Shown: positions 1 to 9,313 of the stretch, in pieces
How positions within the stretch are numbered: the stretch's first letter is position 1
Layout of the letters: each line of letters opens with the position of its first letter
Origin: Hydrogenovibrio crunogenus
GTDB taxonomy: Bacteria; Pseudomonadota; Gammaproteobacteria; Thiomicrospirales; Thiomicrospiraceae
NCBI RefSeq assembly: GCF_004786015.1
Contig: NZ_CP032096.1
Location: 1,488,001-1,552,000, forward strand
Length of the DNA stretch: 64,000 nucleotides
Direction: 5' to 3'
Position numbers and translations under genes: made by a program
The notes under the pieces: generated by a model
Database searches by the model: none
Told to the model about the DNA's origin: nothing
Seen by the model: the letters and a program-made list of their open reading frames with translations, nothing else

Positions 1-620
1 TGGTTCAATTTAAATTCCGCCAGGCCTGGCAAATCTGCATACCATTTTTGAGGAGTTCGGTTATGCGGTTTGAAAAACTTTTCCGCATCTGTATTTTCAT
101 TCACGAAGGCATCAAACACCTCTTTTCCCACTTCGAAATAAGGCTGACTGATGGCAGGGCCAATCCAAACCAACATCTTTTCACGTTGACCCGGCAACAT
201 CTGAATCGTGTTTGAAACAACCCCTTTTGCCAGCCCCCTCCATCCCGCATGAATGGCGGCAACAAAATGACCCTCTTCATTGGTTACCAACAATGGTAAG
301 CAATCTGCCGTTAAAACGCAGGAAACCCCTTCTGATTCAGTCGTCCATGAAGCATCAGCAACCGGAGGAGAGTCATAAGACAGCCCTTCCCAGAGAACAA
401 CCTTATCAGTATGTTCTTGAGTCAACCAAAACGGCTGACTTGGAAGTTGTAACGCTTGTTGAAGCAGTTCACGATTTTGAATAACAGCCTGCTTATCATC
501 CCCTACGTGTGTGGCGAGATTCAAAGCATCAAACGGTGCCTGACTCTTTCCGCCAACACGTGTCGTGACGCACGCCTTAATATGTTCCGGGGCTAGCCAA
601 TCTGGTTGAATAAATGTCAG
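1..620 (-). CDS. pgeF: Peptidoglycan editing factor / purine nucleoside phosphorylase-like protein PgeF (YfiH), 3' end cut by window edge
   Basis: The reverse frame stays open from the end of rluD to the window edge and reads as the YfiH/PgeF (multicopper polyphenol oxidase-like) family. Visible motifs in order are TTRVGG near the N terminus, LTQEHTDKVV, TADCLPLL, AAIHAGWRG and WIGPAIS, covering the conserved His and Cys metal ligands. The family acts in the cytoplasm and has been linked to peptidoglycan proofreading and purine nucleoside cleavage. No ATG is in frame near the expected N terminus: homologous sequence begins a few residues upstream of IQPDWL, where the only candidate start is CTG at 618-620, just beyond the rluD stop. 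The ATG overlapping the rluD stop is in another frame and closes after two codons. Translation is probably coupled to rluD. Family call firm, start uncertain. Confidence 0.88.
   Translation of the reverse strand, partial: MTFIQPDWLAPEHIKACVTTRVGGKSQAPFDALNLATHVGDDKQAVIQNRELLQQALQLPSQPFWLTQEHTDKVVLWEGLSYDSPPVADASWTTESEGVSCVLTADCLPLLVTNEEGHFVAAIHAGWRGLAKGVVSNTIQMLPGQREKMLVWIGPAISQPYFEVGKEVFDAFVNENTDAEKFFKPHNRTPQKWYADLPGLAEFKLN
20..29. repeat. CCAGGCCTGG palindrome, copy 1 (in pgeF)
   Basis: Perfect 10-bp palindrome inside pgeF, extended to GCCAGGCCTGGC. The gene reads it as Pro-Gly-Leu. One of eight perfect copies in the window. Confidence 0.9.
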
Positions 621-621
621 A

Positions 622-1680
622 TCATTCCTGTGGAATATCGGCATCCGTCACCCATTCTACTTCAACGCCATCATCGTAATCATACTCATCATACCCCATA
701 TAATCTTCGTGCTTCATTGCTTGGAAGTCTTCCATGTCATCTCGAAGGATATCAATGAGTTCTAACATATCATCCGGCATAGAAACTTTCCACTTCATGG
801 TTTTACCCGTTCGAGGGTGTGTCAAACTGAGTTGTCCAGCATGAAGTGCTTGACGTTTAAACCCTCTTAAATAATCAGCAAACTCGGACATCATCTGCTG
901 AGGAATACGCAAGCGCCCTCCATAAACGGGATCTCCAATCAAAGGAAACCCTAAATACGCCATATGAACCCGGATTTGATGTGTGCGGCCGGTTTCCAAC
1001 TTAACCCTCACACGTGTATGTTCACGAAAACGCTCTAACACCCGATAATGTGAAGTTGCGGATTTACCACCAACCGTTAATACAGCCATTCGCTTACGAT
1101 CTGTCGGGTGACGCCCAATCGGTTTACTAATCGTTCCACCAGAAATCATTTTCCCCACAACAATGGCGTCATAAACACGTTCAACATCATGTTCTTGAAG
1201 CTGTTCAACCAAGTGTGTCTGAGCCGGAACATTCTTGGCCACCACCATAAGCCCAGAGGTGTCTTTATCAAGCCTATGAACAATCCCTGCACGTGGGACT
1301 TCTCGAATCGCCTCATAATGAAAAAGCAACGCATTCAATAAAGTACCATCTGGGTTTCCCGCCCCAGGGTGAACCACTAAACCAGCCGATTTATTAATCA
1401 CCAAAATATCATCATCTTCATAAACAACATCAATTGGGATGTCTTGCGCCTGATAAGAGACTTCGTCTTCAATTTCTGCCAGTAAAACCACGGACTCGTC
1501 ACCAAACACTTTAAAGTTCGGTTTTTTATGCGCCACGCCATCAAGTGTCACTTGACCCGCCCGAATCCAATCCTGAATACGGTTACGGGAATAATCAGAA
1601 AACAACTCTGCCAACACAGCATCTAAGCGTTGCCCCATTTTATCAGTTGGAATTCTGGCTTCTAATCTTTGACTACTCAA
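622..1680 (-). CDS. rluD: 23S rRNA pseudouridine(1911/1915/1917) synthase RluD
   Basis: Pseudouridine synthase of the RsuA/RluD family, which isomerises uridines in helix 69 of 23S rRNA. An S4 RNA-binding domain occupies about residues 15-75. The catalytic motif HRLDKDTSGL is at 135-144 with the nucleophilic Asp at 138, followed by the GRTHQIRVH motif of the catalytic domain. At 352 aa it is somewhat longer than E. coli RluD because of an acidic, Tyr-rich C-terminal tail of about 40 residues (EDYMGYDEYDYDDG). It is divergent from bamD, a common gammaproteobacterial arrangement, and pgeF follows immediately, as in E. coli. Only the terminal extension is unusual. Confidence 0.96.
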   Translation of the reverse strand: MSSQRLEARIPTDKMGQRLDAVLAELFSDYSRNRIQDWIRAGQVTLDGVAHKKPNFKVFGDESVVLLAEIEDEVSYQAQDIPIDVVYEDDDILVINKSAGLVVHPGAGNPDGTLLNALLFHYEAIREVPRAGIVHRLDKDTSGLMVVAKNVPAQTHLVEQLQEHDVERVYDAIVVGKMISGGTISKPIGRHPTDRKRMAVLTVGGKSATSHYRVLERFREHTRVRVKLETGRTHQIRVHMAYLGFPLIGDPVYGGRLRIPQQMMSEFADYLRGFKRQALHAGQLSLTHPRTGKTMKWKVSMPDDMLELIDILRDDMEDFQAMKHEDYMGYDEYDYDDGVEVEWVTDADIPQE

Positions 1681-1790
1681 ACATCTCTCCTAAGGTTATT
1701 CATCCGACAGAACGCACACCATTGTTTCCTTTCCTGAAAGGACATATGGTATGATTATGCTTTTACTTAATACACTATTTTACCAATAAT

Positions 1791-2561
1791 ATGAAGCACT
1801 CGCTGATCTCACTTTTATTTTTCTCTTTACTCACTCTGCAAGCGTGCTCTCTCGTTGAAAAAGATGAGTCCGAATGGACCGTTAAAGACTTCTATTCCCA
1901 TGCAAAAGACGCCTTTGAAAGCGAGCAGTGGGAAAGTGCTATTGGTTATTATGAAAAACTCAAAGCCTATTATCCGTATGGTAAGTATGCGGAACAATCT
2001 TACTTGGAATTGGCTTATGCCTATTATCGCTACGATGAGCCAGAATCTGCTCAACGTGAGCTGGAAGAGTTTATTCGACTCTACCCTAAACATGCTGAAC
2101 TGGCTTATGCGTACTACCTTCGAGCACTCGCTGCTGACTCAATCAATAAAAGCTGGTTAGACAGCTGGTTAACGGATCCAGCAATGCGCGATATGGCTTC
2201 CACCACTAAAGCGTATCAGGCATACATCGACTTATTGAATCGTTTCCCTAACAGCAAGTATGCAGCGAAATCTCGTGAACGTTTAATTGTTCTTCGTAAC
2301 CGATTGGCCCGCCATGAATATCAAGTAGCAGAATATTACTTCAAACGCCAGGCTTACCTAGCTGCAGCCAACCGTGCGAAACAGATTATTAACTCCTACC
2401 CTCGTTCAATGGTCAACATGAAAGCTTTAAGGTTGATGAAAGAAGCGTATCAGAAGCTTGGTATGACGAAAAATGCAGACAATGTCCAGTCGGTTATTGA
2501 TTTGAATACGCAGCAAATTCAAGATCAACAGGCTAAAGAAGCGACTCCTGATAACGAATAA
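1791..2561 (+). CDS. bamD: Outer membrane assembly lipoprotein BamD
   Basis: Lipoprotein component of the BAM complex that inserts beta-barrel proteins into the outer membrane. A signal peptide with lipobox LQAC puts the lipidated Cys at residue 19. The mature part consists of TPR-like helical repeats (AYAYYRYDEPESAQRELEEF and similar), with the family pattern KSWLDSW in the middle. The length of 256 aa fits the family. It is transcribed away from rluD, and its partner bamE lies about 32 kb away next to fur. A hairpin follows the stop codon. Confidence 0.96.
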   Translation: MKHSLISLLFFSLLTLQACSLVEKDESEWTVKDFYSHAKDAFESEQWESAIGYYEKLKAYYPYGKYAEQSYLELAYAYYRYDEPESAQRELEEFIRLYPKHAELAYAYYLRALAADSINKSWLDSWLTDPAMRDMASTTKAYQAYIDLLNRFPNSKYAAKSRERLIVLRNRLARHEYQVAEYYFKRQAYLAAANRAKQIINSYPRSMVNMKALRLMKEAYQKLGMTKNADNVQSVIDLNTQQIQDQQAKEATPDNE

Positions 2562-2585
2562 AAACGCTGTAACGCTTTTATGCTG

Positions 2586-2618
2586 TGTTAAAGCAACACG
2601 AAAGAGATTGCTTTAACA
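2586..2618. terminator. Hairpin between convergent bamD and nadE
   Basis: TGTTAAAGCAA (2586-2596) is a perfect 11-bp inverted match to TTGCTTTAACA (2608-2618), with an 11-nt loop. It sits between the convergent ends of bamD and nadE, so it could end transcription from both sides, although neither side has a long T run. Confidence 0.55.
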
Positions 2619-2628
2619 ACATTATGAA

Positions 2629-4266
2629 TTACTGCTCTTCGGCATAACGGCTGGTAATAGGATATCGACGATCTCGACCAAACGCTCTTGGAGAGATTTT
2701 CACCCCTGGTGCCGCTTGACGTCGTTTATATTCATTACGACTGACCATTTTCGTGATACGTAACACTTCCTGCTTGTCATACCCAAACTCGTCCACTATT
2801 TGCGTTGGACTCTTATCCTCTTTGACAAACGCCTTAATAATGTTATCTAACACGTCATAATCAGGCAGTGAATCTTGATCTTTTTGATCAGGGCGTAATT
2901 CAGCTGAAGGTGCTCGTGTAATGACTCTTTCAGGAATAACACTTGAAATTGTATTTCGGTACTCTGCCAAACGATAGACCAATGTCTTCGGCACATCTTT
3001 TAACGGAGAAAATCCACCAACCATATCCCCATATAAAGTGGAATACCCAACTGCCACTTCAGACTTATTACTGGTTGCAAGAACCAATTTACCTGTTTTA
3101 TTGGAAATCGACATCAACAAAACACCACGAATACGTGCTTGCATATTCTCTTCAGTGACATCTTCTTCATAACCTTCAAAGCGACGTGATAAAGCCGACT
3201 CATAAGCATCATAAATTGGTTCAATCGGAACGGAATGGTAATACACCCCCAATGCTTGAGCTTCTTTTTCCGCATCTTCGATACTGATATCCGCTGTATA
3301 CTTAAACGGCATCATAACCGCTTCAACTTGTTCCGCTCCTAAAGCATCAACTGCAATAGCTAAGGTTAAGGCTGAATCAATACCACCGGACAACCCTAAC
3401 AACACGCCTTTAAAGCCGTTTTTCTGAACATAATCTTTCACGCCCATGACCAAAGCTTCATATACACGTGCTTCATCATGAAGTAAGTCTGCCTTTTCAC
3501 CCGGAAGAACCACCACGGCATCGGCTTGCTTTAAAATCTTAACCGGAACCAAGTCTGTTTTAAACTCAGAACCTTGTACTTGAACCTCCCCTTCCGCACA
3601 GGTTGCAAATGAACCGCCATCAAACATCAGTTCATCTTGTCCGCCGACTTGGTTTACATAAATCACAGGTCGCTTGACTTCTTCCACTCGACGCTTCACG
3701 ACACGAATTCGATCTTGATGTTTTTCTTGTGAGAAAGGAGAAGCGTTGAGATTCAATAAAATATCTGCACCCGCCTTGACTGATTGATCAGCAGGTGACA
3801 GCTTCCAGATATCTTCACAAATCAACAAGCCAAACTTAACCCCTTTATACTCCACAACGCACGGCTGTTGGCCTGACGAAAAATAACGCTTTTCATCGAA
3901 CACACTGTAATTGGGTAAATTTTGTTTGATATAACTGGCTTGAATTTGACCTTCTTCAATCCAGGCCGCCATATTGAAACGATCGCCCAGCTCATCCATC
4001 ATCGGATAACCGATGACTAACACCGTATCTGTGACCTGCTCGCAAATGATGGACAATGCAGATTCGACCTGTTGATAAAGCGCTTCTCTAAACAACAAGT
4101 CTTCCGGTGGATAACCGGTCAAAGTCATTTCAGGAAAAACAACAATATCAGCCTGGTGCTCCATTTTAGCTTGTTTTGCCGATTCAATAATGAGAGCCGT
4201 ATTCCCTTCCACATCACCGACAATCGGATTGATCTGAGCCATAATAATGGTGAGTTGTTCTGACAT
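2629..4266 (-). CDS. nadE: Glutamine-dependent NAD+ synthetase NadE
   Basis: Makes NAD+ from deamido-NAD+, ATP and glutamine in the cytoplasm. The N-terminal half is a nitrilase-type glutaminase with the Glu (FPEMTLTGYPPEDL), Lys (KQNLPNYSVFDEKRYF) and Cys (LLICEDIW) of the catalytic triad. The C-terminal half is an N-type ATP pyrophosphatase with the P-loop LSGGIDSALTLAIA near residue 295 and the TSNKSE motif. The length of 545 aa is typical of the fused, glutamine-using form, unlike the short ammonia-only E. coli enzyme. The ATG overlaps no neighbour. It lies downstream of sucCD on the same strand with a gap under 50 bp, so it may be co-transcribed. Confidence 0.96.
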   Translation of the reverse strand: MSEQLTIIMAQINPIVGDVEGNTALIIESAKQAKMEHQADIVVFPEMTLTGYPPEDLLFREALYQQVESALSIICEQVTDTVLVIGYPMMDELGDRFNMAAWIEEGQIQASYIKQNLPNYSVFDEKRYFSSGQQPCVVEYKGVKFGLLICEDIWKLSPADQSVKAGADILLNLNASPFSQEKHQDRIRVVKRRVEEVKRPVIYVNQVGGQDELMFDGGSFATCAEGEVQVQGSEFKTDLVPVKILKQADAVVVLPGEKADLLHDEARVYEALVMGVKDYVQKNGFKGVLLGLSGGIDSALTLAIAVDALGAEQVEAVMMPFKYTADISIEDAEKEAQALGVYYHSVPIEPIYDAYESALSRRFEGYEEDVTEENMQARIRGVLLMSISNKTGKLVLATSNKSEVAVGYSTLYGDMVGGFSPLKDVPKTLVYRLAEYRNTISSVIPERVITRAPSAELRPDQKDQDSLPDYDVLDNIIKAFVKEDKSPTQIVDEFGYDKQEVLRITKMVSRNEYKRRQAAPGVKISPRAFGRDRRYPITSRYAEEQ

Positions 4267-4312
4267 TCTGTGTTCCTACGTTGAAATTGAACGCTTTAAA
4301 ATCTGTCGCGCT

Positions 4313-5194
4313 TTAACCGATTAAATCCAGCATCGCAGCGCCTAAATCGGCTGGTGAACGCACCACAGTAACATCAGCGGACTCCAGTGCGGCAAATTTT
4401 GCTTCAGCAGTGCCTTTACCACCACTTACAATAGCACCGGCATGGCCCATACGTTTTCCAGCAGGCGCCGTGACACCAGCAATATAAGCCACCACGGGTT
4501 TGGTCACATGCTGTTTGATATATTCAGCGGCATCTTCTTCTGCTTGACCACCAATCTCACCGACTAAAATGATACCCTGCGTCTGTTCATCCGCTTGGAA
4601 TAATCTTAGGCAGTCGATGAAATCCATACCTTGAATCGGGTCTCCCCCAATACCAACACAAGTCGATTGCCCTAAGCCGTTTTGAGTCGTTTGATGTACC
4701 GCTTCATAAGTCAGGGTACCAGATCGAGACACTATCCCAACTTTACCTGGTAAATGGATATGCCCAGGCATAATACCGATTTTACAGCCGTTTTTATCAT
4801 CCCCTGGTGTAATCAGTCCAGGACAGTTAGGACCAATTAAAAAAGCATCCGATTTTTCTAAAACGGCACGCACTTTCAACATATCATTCACGGGGATGCC
4901 TTCCGTAATACAAGTAATCACTTTAATTCCAGCATCGATCGCTTCAATAATGGAATCTGCCGCAAACGCAGGCGGCACGTAAATCATCGAAGCTTCGGCT
5001 CCCGTTTGTGCGACGGCTTCTTTCACTGTATTGAAAACGGGTAATCCTAAATGCTCGGTTCCGCCTTTTCCAGGTGTCACTCCACCAACCATTTTAGTGC
5101 CATAGGCAATTGCTTGTTCTGAATGAAACGTCCCTTGTTTACCTGTAAATCCTTGACAGATAACTTTGGTATTGTGATTAATTAAAATACTCAT
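4313..5194 (-). CDS. sucD: Succinyl-CoA synthetase alpha subunit
   Basis: Alpha subunit of the TCA-cycle enzyme that converts succinyl-CoA, phosphate and NDP to succinate, CoA and NTP. The N-terminal CoA-binding Rossmann domain shows [18 protein letters not shown]. The phosphorylated active-site His is in [17 protein letters not shown] near residue 248. The length of 293 aa is standard. Its start overlaps the sucC stop by 4 bp, so the subunits are translationally coupled. In autotrophs of this group the enzyme probably serves a biosynthetic, incomplete cycle (inference). Confidence 0.97.
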   Translation of the reverse strand: MSILINHNTKVICQGFTGKQGTFHSEQAIAYGTKMVGGVTPGKGGTEHLGLPVFNTVKEAVAQTGAEASMIYVPPAFAADSIIEAIDAGIKVITCITEGIPVNDMLKVRAVLEKSDAFLIGPNCPGLITPGDDKNGCKIGIMPGHIHLPGKVGIVSRSGTLTYEAVHQTTQNGLGQSTCVGIGGDPIQGMDFIDCLRLFQADEQTQGIILVGEIGGQAEEDAAEYIKQHVTKPVVAYIAGVTAPAGKRMGHAGAIVSGGKGTAEAKFAALESADVTVVRSPADLGAAMLDLIG

Positions 5195-6363
5195 TGATTG
5201 GCCTCCAAAGCGACGGCAACGACTTTTTCTGCTGCATCCGCAAGACCATCAGCCGTGATAATACTTAACCCACTGTTTGCTAATTTTTCTTTTCCTAACG
5301 TCACATTCGTCCCTTCTAACCGAACAACCACCGGAATCGTCAACCCAACCTCTTGCACGGCTTGAATAATGCCGTCCGCAATTAAGTCACAGCGCACAAT
5401 TCCACCAAAAATATTCACTAAAATGGATTGCACATCTGAGGAGGATAAAATTAATTTAAAAGCTTCCGCAACACGCTCAGGAGTTGCCCCGCCACCTACG
5501 TCTAAAAAGTTGGCCGGCTCGCCACCGTTTAATTTAATTAAATCCATCGTCGCCATAGCCAAACCAGCGCCATTTACCATACAGCCAATATTGCCATCCA
5601 ATGCGATATAGTTTAACTGGTGATCTGCCGCTTTTGCTTCACGTACATCTTCTTGAGAAATGTCACGCATTTCAACCAGGCCTGCCTGACGATAGAGTGC
5701 ATTCGAATCGATATTTAATTTCGCATCCAATGCCACCAATTCATTATCCGCCGTCAAGACCAGTGGGTTAATCTCCAACAAGGCAACATCTTTATCTAGT
5801 GCCAACTGATAGAAACCTTGCATGATTGATGCCATTTGTTTAAAGGCTGTGCCCGTCAACCCTAGTGCAAAGGCAATTTCTCGACACTGATAAGGCATTA
5901 AGCCAACAGCAGGATCCACATGAATGGATAAAATCTTTTCAGGTGATGCTTCTGCAACCAATTCAATGTCCATTCCACCCGCTGCAGAGATCACAAAGGT
6001 ATGCGTTTTAGTAACGCGATCAACCATCAAACTGAAATAAAACTCTTGATAGATCTCTAACGTTTCTTCAATCAACAAAGCATTGATCGGCAGCGCCTTA
6101 CCTGCTGTCTGAATAGTCGCCAATGAACTGCCTAACAATGTTGAAGCAACTTGTTCAGCTTCCTGTGCTGTTTCAACAAGTTTAACACCGCCTGCCTTAC
6201 CTCGTGCCCCGGCATGGATTTGAGCTTTAACAACCCAGCCTTTTGAGTCAATTTGACCAAGTGCAGCATCGAGATCTGCCAAGTTATTTATCATTACCCC
6301 TTTAGGAACAGGGATACCATACTGCTGAAACAGTGATTTTGCTTGATATTCATGTAAGTTCAT
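5191..6363 (-). CDS. sucC: Succinyl-CoA synthetase beta subunit
   Basis: Beta subunit carrying the ATP-grasp nucleotide-binding domain ([20 protein letters not shown] at the N terminus, then [19 protein letters not shown]) and the C-terminal ligase domain with [10 protein letters not shown], where succinate and CoA are handled at the interface with SucD. 390 aa, normal length. First gene of the pair; the stop overlaps the sucD start. A 120-bp gap separates it from the divergently transcribed small gene at 6487, and the promoter must lie there. Confidence 0.97.
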   Translation of the reverse strand: MNLHEYQAKSLFQQYGIPVPKGVMINNLADLDAALGQIDSKGWVVKAQIHAGARGKAGGVKLVETAQEAEQVASTLLGSSLATIQTAGKALPINALLIEETLEIYQEFYFSLMVDRVTKTHTFVISAAGGMDIELVAEASPEKILSIHVDPAVGLMPYQCREIAFALGLTGTAFKQMASIMQGFYQLALDKDVALLEINPLVLTADNELVALDAKLNIDSNALYRQAGLVEMRDISQEDVREAKAADHQLNYIALDGNIGCMVNGAGLAMATMDLIKLNGGEPANFLDVGGGATPERVAEAFKLILSSSDVQSILVNIFGGIVRCDLIADGIIQAVQEVGLTIPVVVRLEGTNVTLGKEKLANSGLSIITADGLADAAEKVVAVALEANQ

Positions 6364-6486
6364 TGAATGCCTTTAAAAGGTTACACTACTCAATTACTAT
6401 GAATTGAGAGACATTGTGAGATTTAAATTGCAATTATTTTATGATTTTTAGACAATAAATGCATTAAACAAGAGCTGAAAAACCTA

Positions 6487-6753
6487 ATGAGAGCCTTATT
6501 TTTTTTATTATTCGTACTTTTTATCTTCTTTGTGATCCGTTTCAGTCTGAAACGGATCAATGAAATCCGCGCCTCAAAGGAGGAAGAGGCTAATCGCCAA
6601 GCCAATCAAAACCAACACGAAGAAATGGTTGCGTGTGAAATTTGTGGCGTTCACATTCCAAAAACGGAAGCGCTTGTTCAAACAACCCCTGAACAGACTC
6701 ACTTCTTCTGTTCAGAAGAACACAAAGCACTGGCGAACAACTCAAATAACTAA
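6487..6753 (+). CDS. PP0621-like small membrane-anchored protein with a Cys zinc-knuckle
   Basis: 88 residues. One N-terminal hydrophobic segment (about residues 3-19, nearly all Phe, Leu, Ile and Val) is followed by a basic then acidic linker and a C-terminal motif CEICGVHIPKTEA...HFFCSEEHK. The CxxC plus a later Cys/His resembles the TRASH/YHS-type metal knuckle of the PP0621 family of small proteobacterial proteins. The function of that family is not known to me. The gene is convergent with the FKBP gene, and their stop codons overlap by 4 bp. Confidence 0.7.
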   Translation: MRALFFLLFVLFIFFVIRFSLKRINEIRASKEEEANRQANQNQHEEMVACEICGVHIPKTEALVQTTPEQTHFFCSEEHKALANNSNN

Positions 6754-7196
6754 CTTAAAATAGATTCGATTTTTGCCTCAAAGACGACGACCTGCCCTGA
6801 CAAAGGGTGGTTAAAGTCAATCACCACCTCATTCTCTTTCACATCATAAATCGTTGCGGGAACTTCCTCTCCTGTAGGGGTATTAAAACCGATCACATAC
6901 CCTTCTTCCAACGGCATATCTTCTGGAAAATCTGATTTTGGCATTGTTTGAAAGTTCACTGGATCCGGCAAACCAAAAGCTTGTTCCGGCATTAAGGTAA
7001 ATTTCCCTGTTGTCCCTACTTCCAAACCAATCAAGAGCTCATCCAAGTTATTCAAAAACTGGCCGTCTCCGATCTGAAAAGCAAACACTTCATCTTCTTC
7101 CGTTTTTTCAACCAAAGTACCATCCAGTAAACTCAGTTTAAAACTAATTTCAACTTGGCTGTTTTCTTGAACGGTTTTGACATTTTCGGGATTCAT
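6750..7196 (-). CDS. FKBP-type peptidyl-prolyl cis-trans isomerase, SlpA-like
   Basis: 148-residue cytoplasmic protein of the SlpA/SlyD class. The FKBP half-sites are visible as LLDGTLVEKTEEDEVFAF and FQIGDGQFLNNLDELLIGL, the inserted flap domain follows (PEQAFGLPDPVNF, VIGFNTPTGEEVPATI), and the fold closes with VIDFNHPLSGQVVVFEAKI. It lacks the His-rich metal-binding tail of SlyD, which favours SlpA (FkpB). It is expected to speed proline isomerisation in new proteins. Confidence 0.88.
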   Translation of the reverse strand: MNPENVKTVQENSQVEISFKLSLLDGTLVEKTEEDEVFAFQIGDGQFLNNLDELLIGLEVGTTGKFTLMPEQAFGLPDPVNFQTMPKSDFPEDMPLEEGYVIGFNTPTGEEVPATIYDVKENEVVIDFNHPLSGQVVVFEAKIESILS

Positions 7197-7240
7197 TACG
7201 ACTTACCTTCTCACTTTTTCAGGTTCATTTAATCGACGGT

Positions 7241-8476
7241 TTAAGCTTCTTTCTTTTTAACAGACTTTCGGCCAGGCCTGGTTGTTTTAGAGACAGCTTT
7301 AGGAGATTCTCCTTCAACAACAATACGGTTTCGACCGGCTTTTTTCGCTTTATATAAGGCTTCATCAGCGGCTTTCATGACTTCTTCCGGCTTTTTAAAT
7401 TGGTCATTGCGCTCTGCCAAACCAAAACTGACTGTTACTTTGGTTTCCACAGGCTGGCCTTGTTTCTCAACCTCTAGGACACGATTTTCAATTGCTTGCC
7501 GAACAACTTCCAACGCAGGCTTCACTTGCTGAGCTTGTTTACCTTTAAACACAATGGTGAACTCTTCGCCACCATAACGATAAACCTGACCGGTTGAGAT
7601 TAAAGATAGCTCATAAGCGACCGTTCTTAACACCGCATCACCGACATCATGTCCATAGGTATCATTAAAGGACTTGAAGTGATCAATATCCATCATGGCA
7701 ATGCTGTATTTTCGACCCAGTCCCAAGAAAGATTCCAACAAAGCACGACGACCATTTAACCCCGTTAATTGGTCGGTATACGCAATGTGATGAGCATCAA
7801 AAATCAACGATAATAACAGCATCGTCGCTGCAAACGACGATACCCAGGCAATGGAACCGAACTGGTAAAAAGCATTTAAACCGAACCCCATCAAGAACAG
7901 AACAAACACCACCGTTCTATCAAGTACCTTAGGTTGGTTTAACAAGGCATTTCGCAGCATTAAAATTAGCCAAACGGAGACCATCGTAATCAAAGCTGCT
8001 TTCGATAAGTTAAGCCCGTCAATGCCAATGTTCTGAGAAATCCACTGCCAATAAGTTAAGGGCAAGTTTTCCATCACCCAGTAAACCAAATAGACTTGCC
8101 CGACCAGCAAACTCAACTGAAACAACGTATAAAACTTATCGTGGATGCCTCGCTCCGGAAAGAGTAACCAGAGCAGTAAATTAAGTGGCAGCAATATCGC
8201 CAACACTGGAAACAACGTTACCGCAGACAAGCCTGTTGATCCAGCCGGAATAAAATATTGCATACCGATATTGAAACAGACCAAACTCAACAAAATCAGA
8301 ATCGGCTGTAAACGGTTCAAAAAGATACCAACAAACACCCCTAGACCGGCAATAACATAAGGTAACCAGGGTAATAATTTTTGGGTACTAAGTGGCCACG
8401 TCAGGATATTCGGCATTTGCCAAACGGCAAATGCTGTCAACCCTAACAACCAGGTATAATGTTTCAAAAAAGCCAT
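7241..8476 (-). CDS. Membrane-bound diguanylate cyclase (GGDEF)
   Basis: 411 aa. The first ~225 residues are hydrophobic and should form six or more membrane helices. A C-terminal GGDEF domain follows: DQLTGLNGRR, then MMDIDHFKSFNDTYGHDVGD and the active-site loop YRYGGEEFTIVF, so catalysis of cyclic di-GMP synthesis from two GTP is likely. No RxxD inhibitory site is obvious just before the GGEEF loop. A basic tail (TTRPGRKSVKKKEA) ends the protein, and one CCAGGCCTGG copy encodes part of it. The membrane part resembles no sensor I can name, so the input signal is unknown. Confidence 0.9.
   Translation of the reverse strand: MAFLKHYTWLLGLTAFAVWQMPNILTWPLSTQKLLPWLPYVIAGLGVFVGIFLNRLQPILILLSLVCFNIGMQYFIPAGSTGLSAVTLFPVLAILLPLNLLLWLLFPERGIHDKFYTLFQLSLLVGQVYLVYWVMENLPLTYWQWISQNIGIDGLNLSKAALITMVSVWLILMLRNALLNQPKVLDRTVVFVLFLMGFGLNAFYQFGSIAWVSSFAATMLLLSLIFDAHHIAYTDQLTGLNGRRALLESFLGLGRKYSIAMMDIDHFKSFNDTYGHDVGDAVLRTVAYELSLISTGQVYRYGGEEFTIVFKGKQAQQVKPALEVVRQAIENRVLEVEKQGQPVETKVTVSFGLAERNDQFKKPEEVMKAADEALYKAKKAGRNRIVVEGESPKAVSKTTRPGRKSVKKKEA
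7272..7281. repeat. CCAGGCCTGG palindrome, copy 2 (in the diguanylate cyclase)
   Basis: Perfect copy near the 3' end of the membrane diguanylate cyclase gene, read as Arg-Pro-Gly. Confidence 0.9.
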
Positions 8477-8513
8477 TAAACAAGCATTCTCAAGTCACTT
8501 TATCTTAATCAAA

Positions 8514-8852
8514 TTACGTCTTACCAAAAATAGACGTTTCTTGTTTTGGCTTATCTGAACAACGAATACGCCACTCCATTACATAGTCACAAGATTGTCC
8601 AGCCGCACAAGCAAAATCGTTATAACCAAATTCACCCAGTTTACCGGCATTCTTACTGAGTACATCATACCCAGACGGGCAAAGTTCATCTGCTTGGCTT
8701 TCCATAGACCAACTTGAAAAAGTTCTTGGCGGCTCGTTGTAGAAATTGGTTAGATAATACACATCCTGACCCATTTCTTTCGTTTGGACGCCTGAACACC
8801 CTGCCAAAAAAACGACCAGACCGGTCATGACTATTTTAGTTATCGACTTCAT
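8514..8852 (-). CDS. Small lipoprotein of unknown function
   Basis: 112 aa with a clear type II signal peptide (MKSITKIVMTGLVVFLAGC; lipidated Cys at residue 19). The mature part has Cys at LCPSGYDVL, FACAAGQSC and RIRCSDK, suggesting two disulfide bonds in the periplasm or at the outer membrane. I do not recognise the family. It lies 37 bp downstream of another lipoprotein gene on the same strand and probably shares its transcript. Confidence 0.75.
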   Translation of the reverse strand: MKSITKIVMTGLVVFLAGCSGVQTKEMGQDVYYLTNFYNEPPRTFSSWSMESQADELCPSGYDVLSKNAGKLGEFGYNDFACAAGQSCDYVMEWRIRCSDKPKQETSIFGKT

Positions 8853-8888
8853 ACTTTCCTTAATCCATTAAATCCACGGTCGCACAGG

Positions 8889-9185
8889 TTAATTAGCAGG
8901 TTCTTCTTTCATTCCTATTTCGGAAACGATATAACACATATTGGTGTGCAACTTCTTCCCATCCACTAAAAAAGAGGTGGATGAAGCAATTTTATCGTCC
9001 GGGTTGAGTCTGACACTGCCCTGATACGTTTTCATCAGTTTACCGGAATAGCAGCTGTAAATTTCTATTTTGCGATCTAAGCCTACCCAATCCGATTGAA
9101 TATTTTTTGCCGTATTGGACACTTTTTCACAGCCCGACAAAAGCAAAAGGTTGAACAGCACCACGGGAACCAAAATCCACTTCAT
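8889..9185 (-). CDS. Small lipoprotein of unknown function
   Basis: 98 aa with signal peptide and lipobox LLSGC (Cys at about residue 19). The mature domain has the pattern KIEIYSCYSGKLMKTYQGSV and a late Cys in NMCYIVSEIG, so a single disulfide is possible. The IYSCYSGKL segment recalls small periplasmic DUF-type domains, but I cannot name one. It is the first gene of a probable two-lipoprotein unit with 8514-8852. Confidence 0.7.
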   Translation of the reverse strand: MKWILVPVVLFNLLLLSGCEKVSNTAKNIQSDWVGLDRKIEIYSCYSGKLMKTYQGSVRLNPDDKIASSTSFLVDGKKLHTNMCYIVSEIGMKEEPAN

Positions 9186-9313
9186 CTCACACCCCTTTTT
9201 TCAAAATAAACAGATCGTATTTTACACGTTTTAAGACCACATAAAAAACAAAGGAAAACTTTTAAAGACAACACCATATGCCCTTGTACCGCTTTCATTT
9301 AAAAAACAACGTT

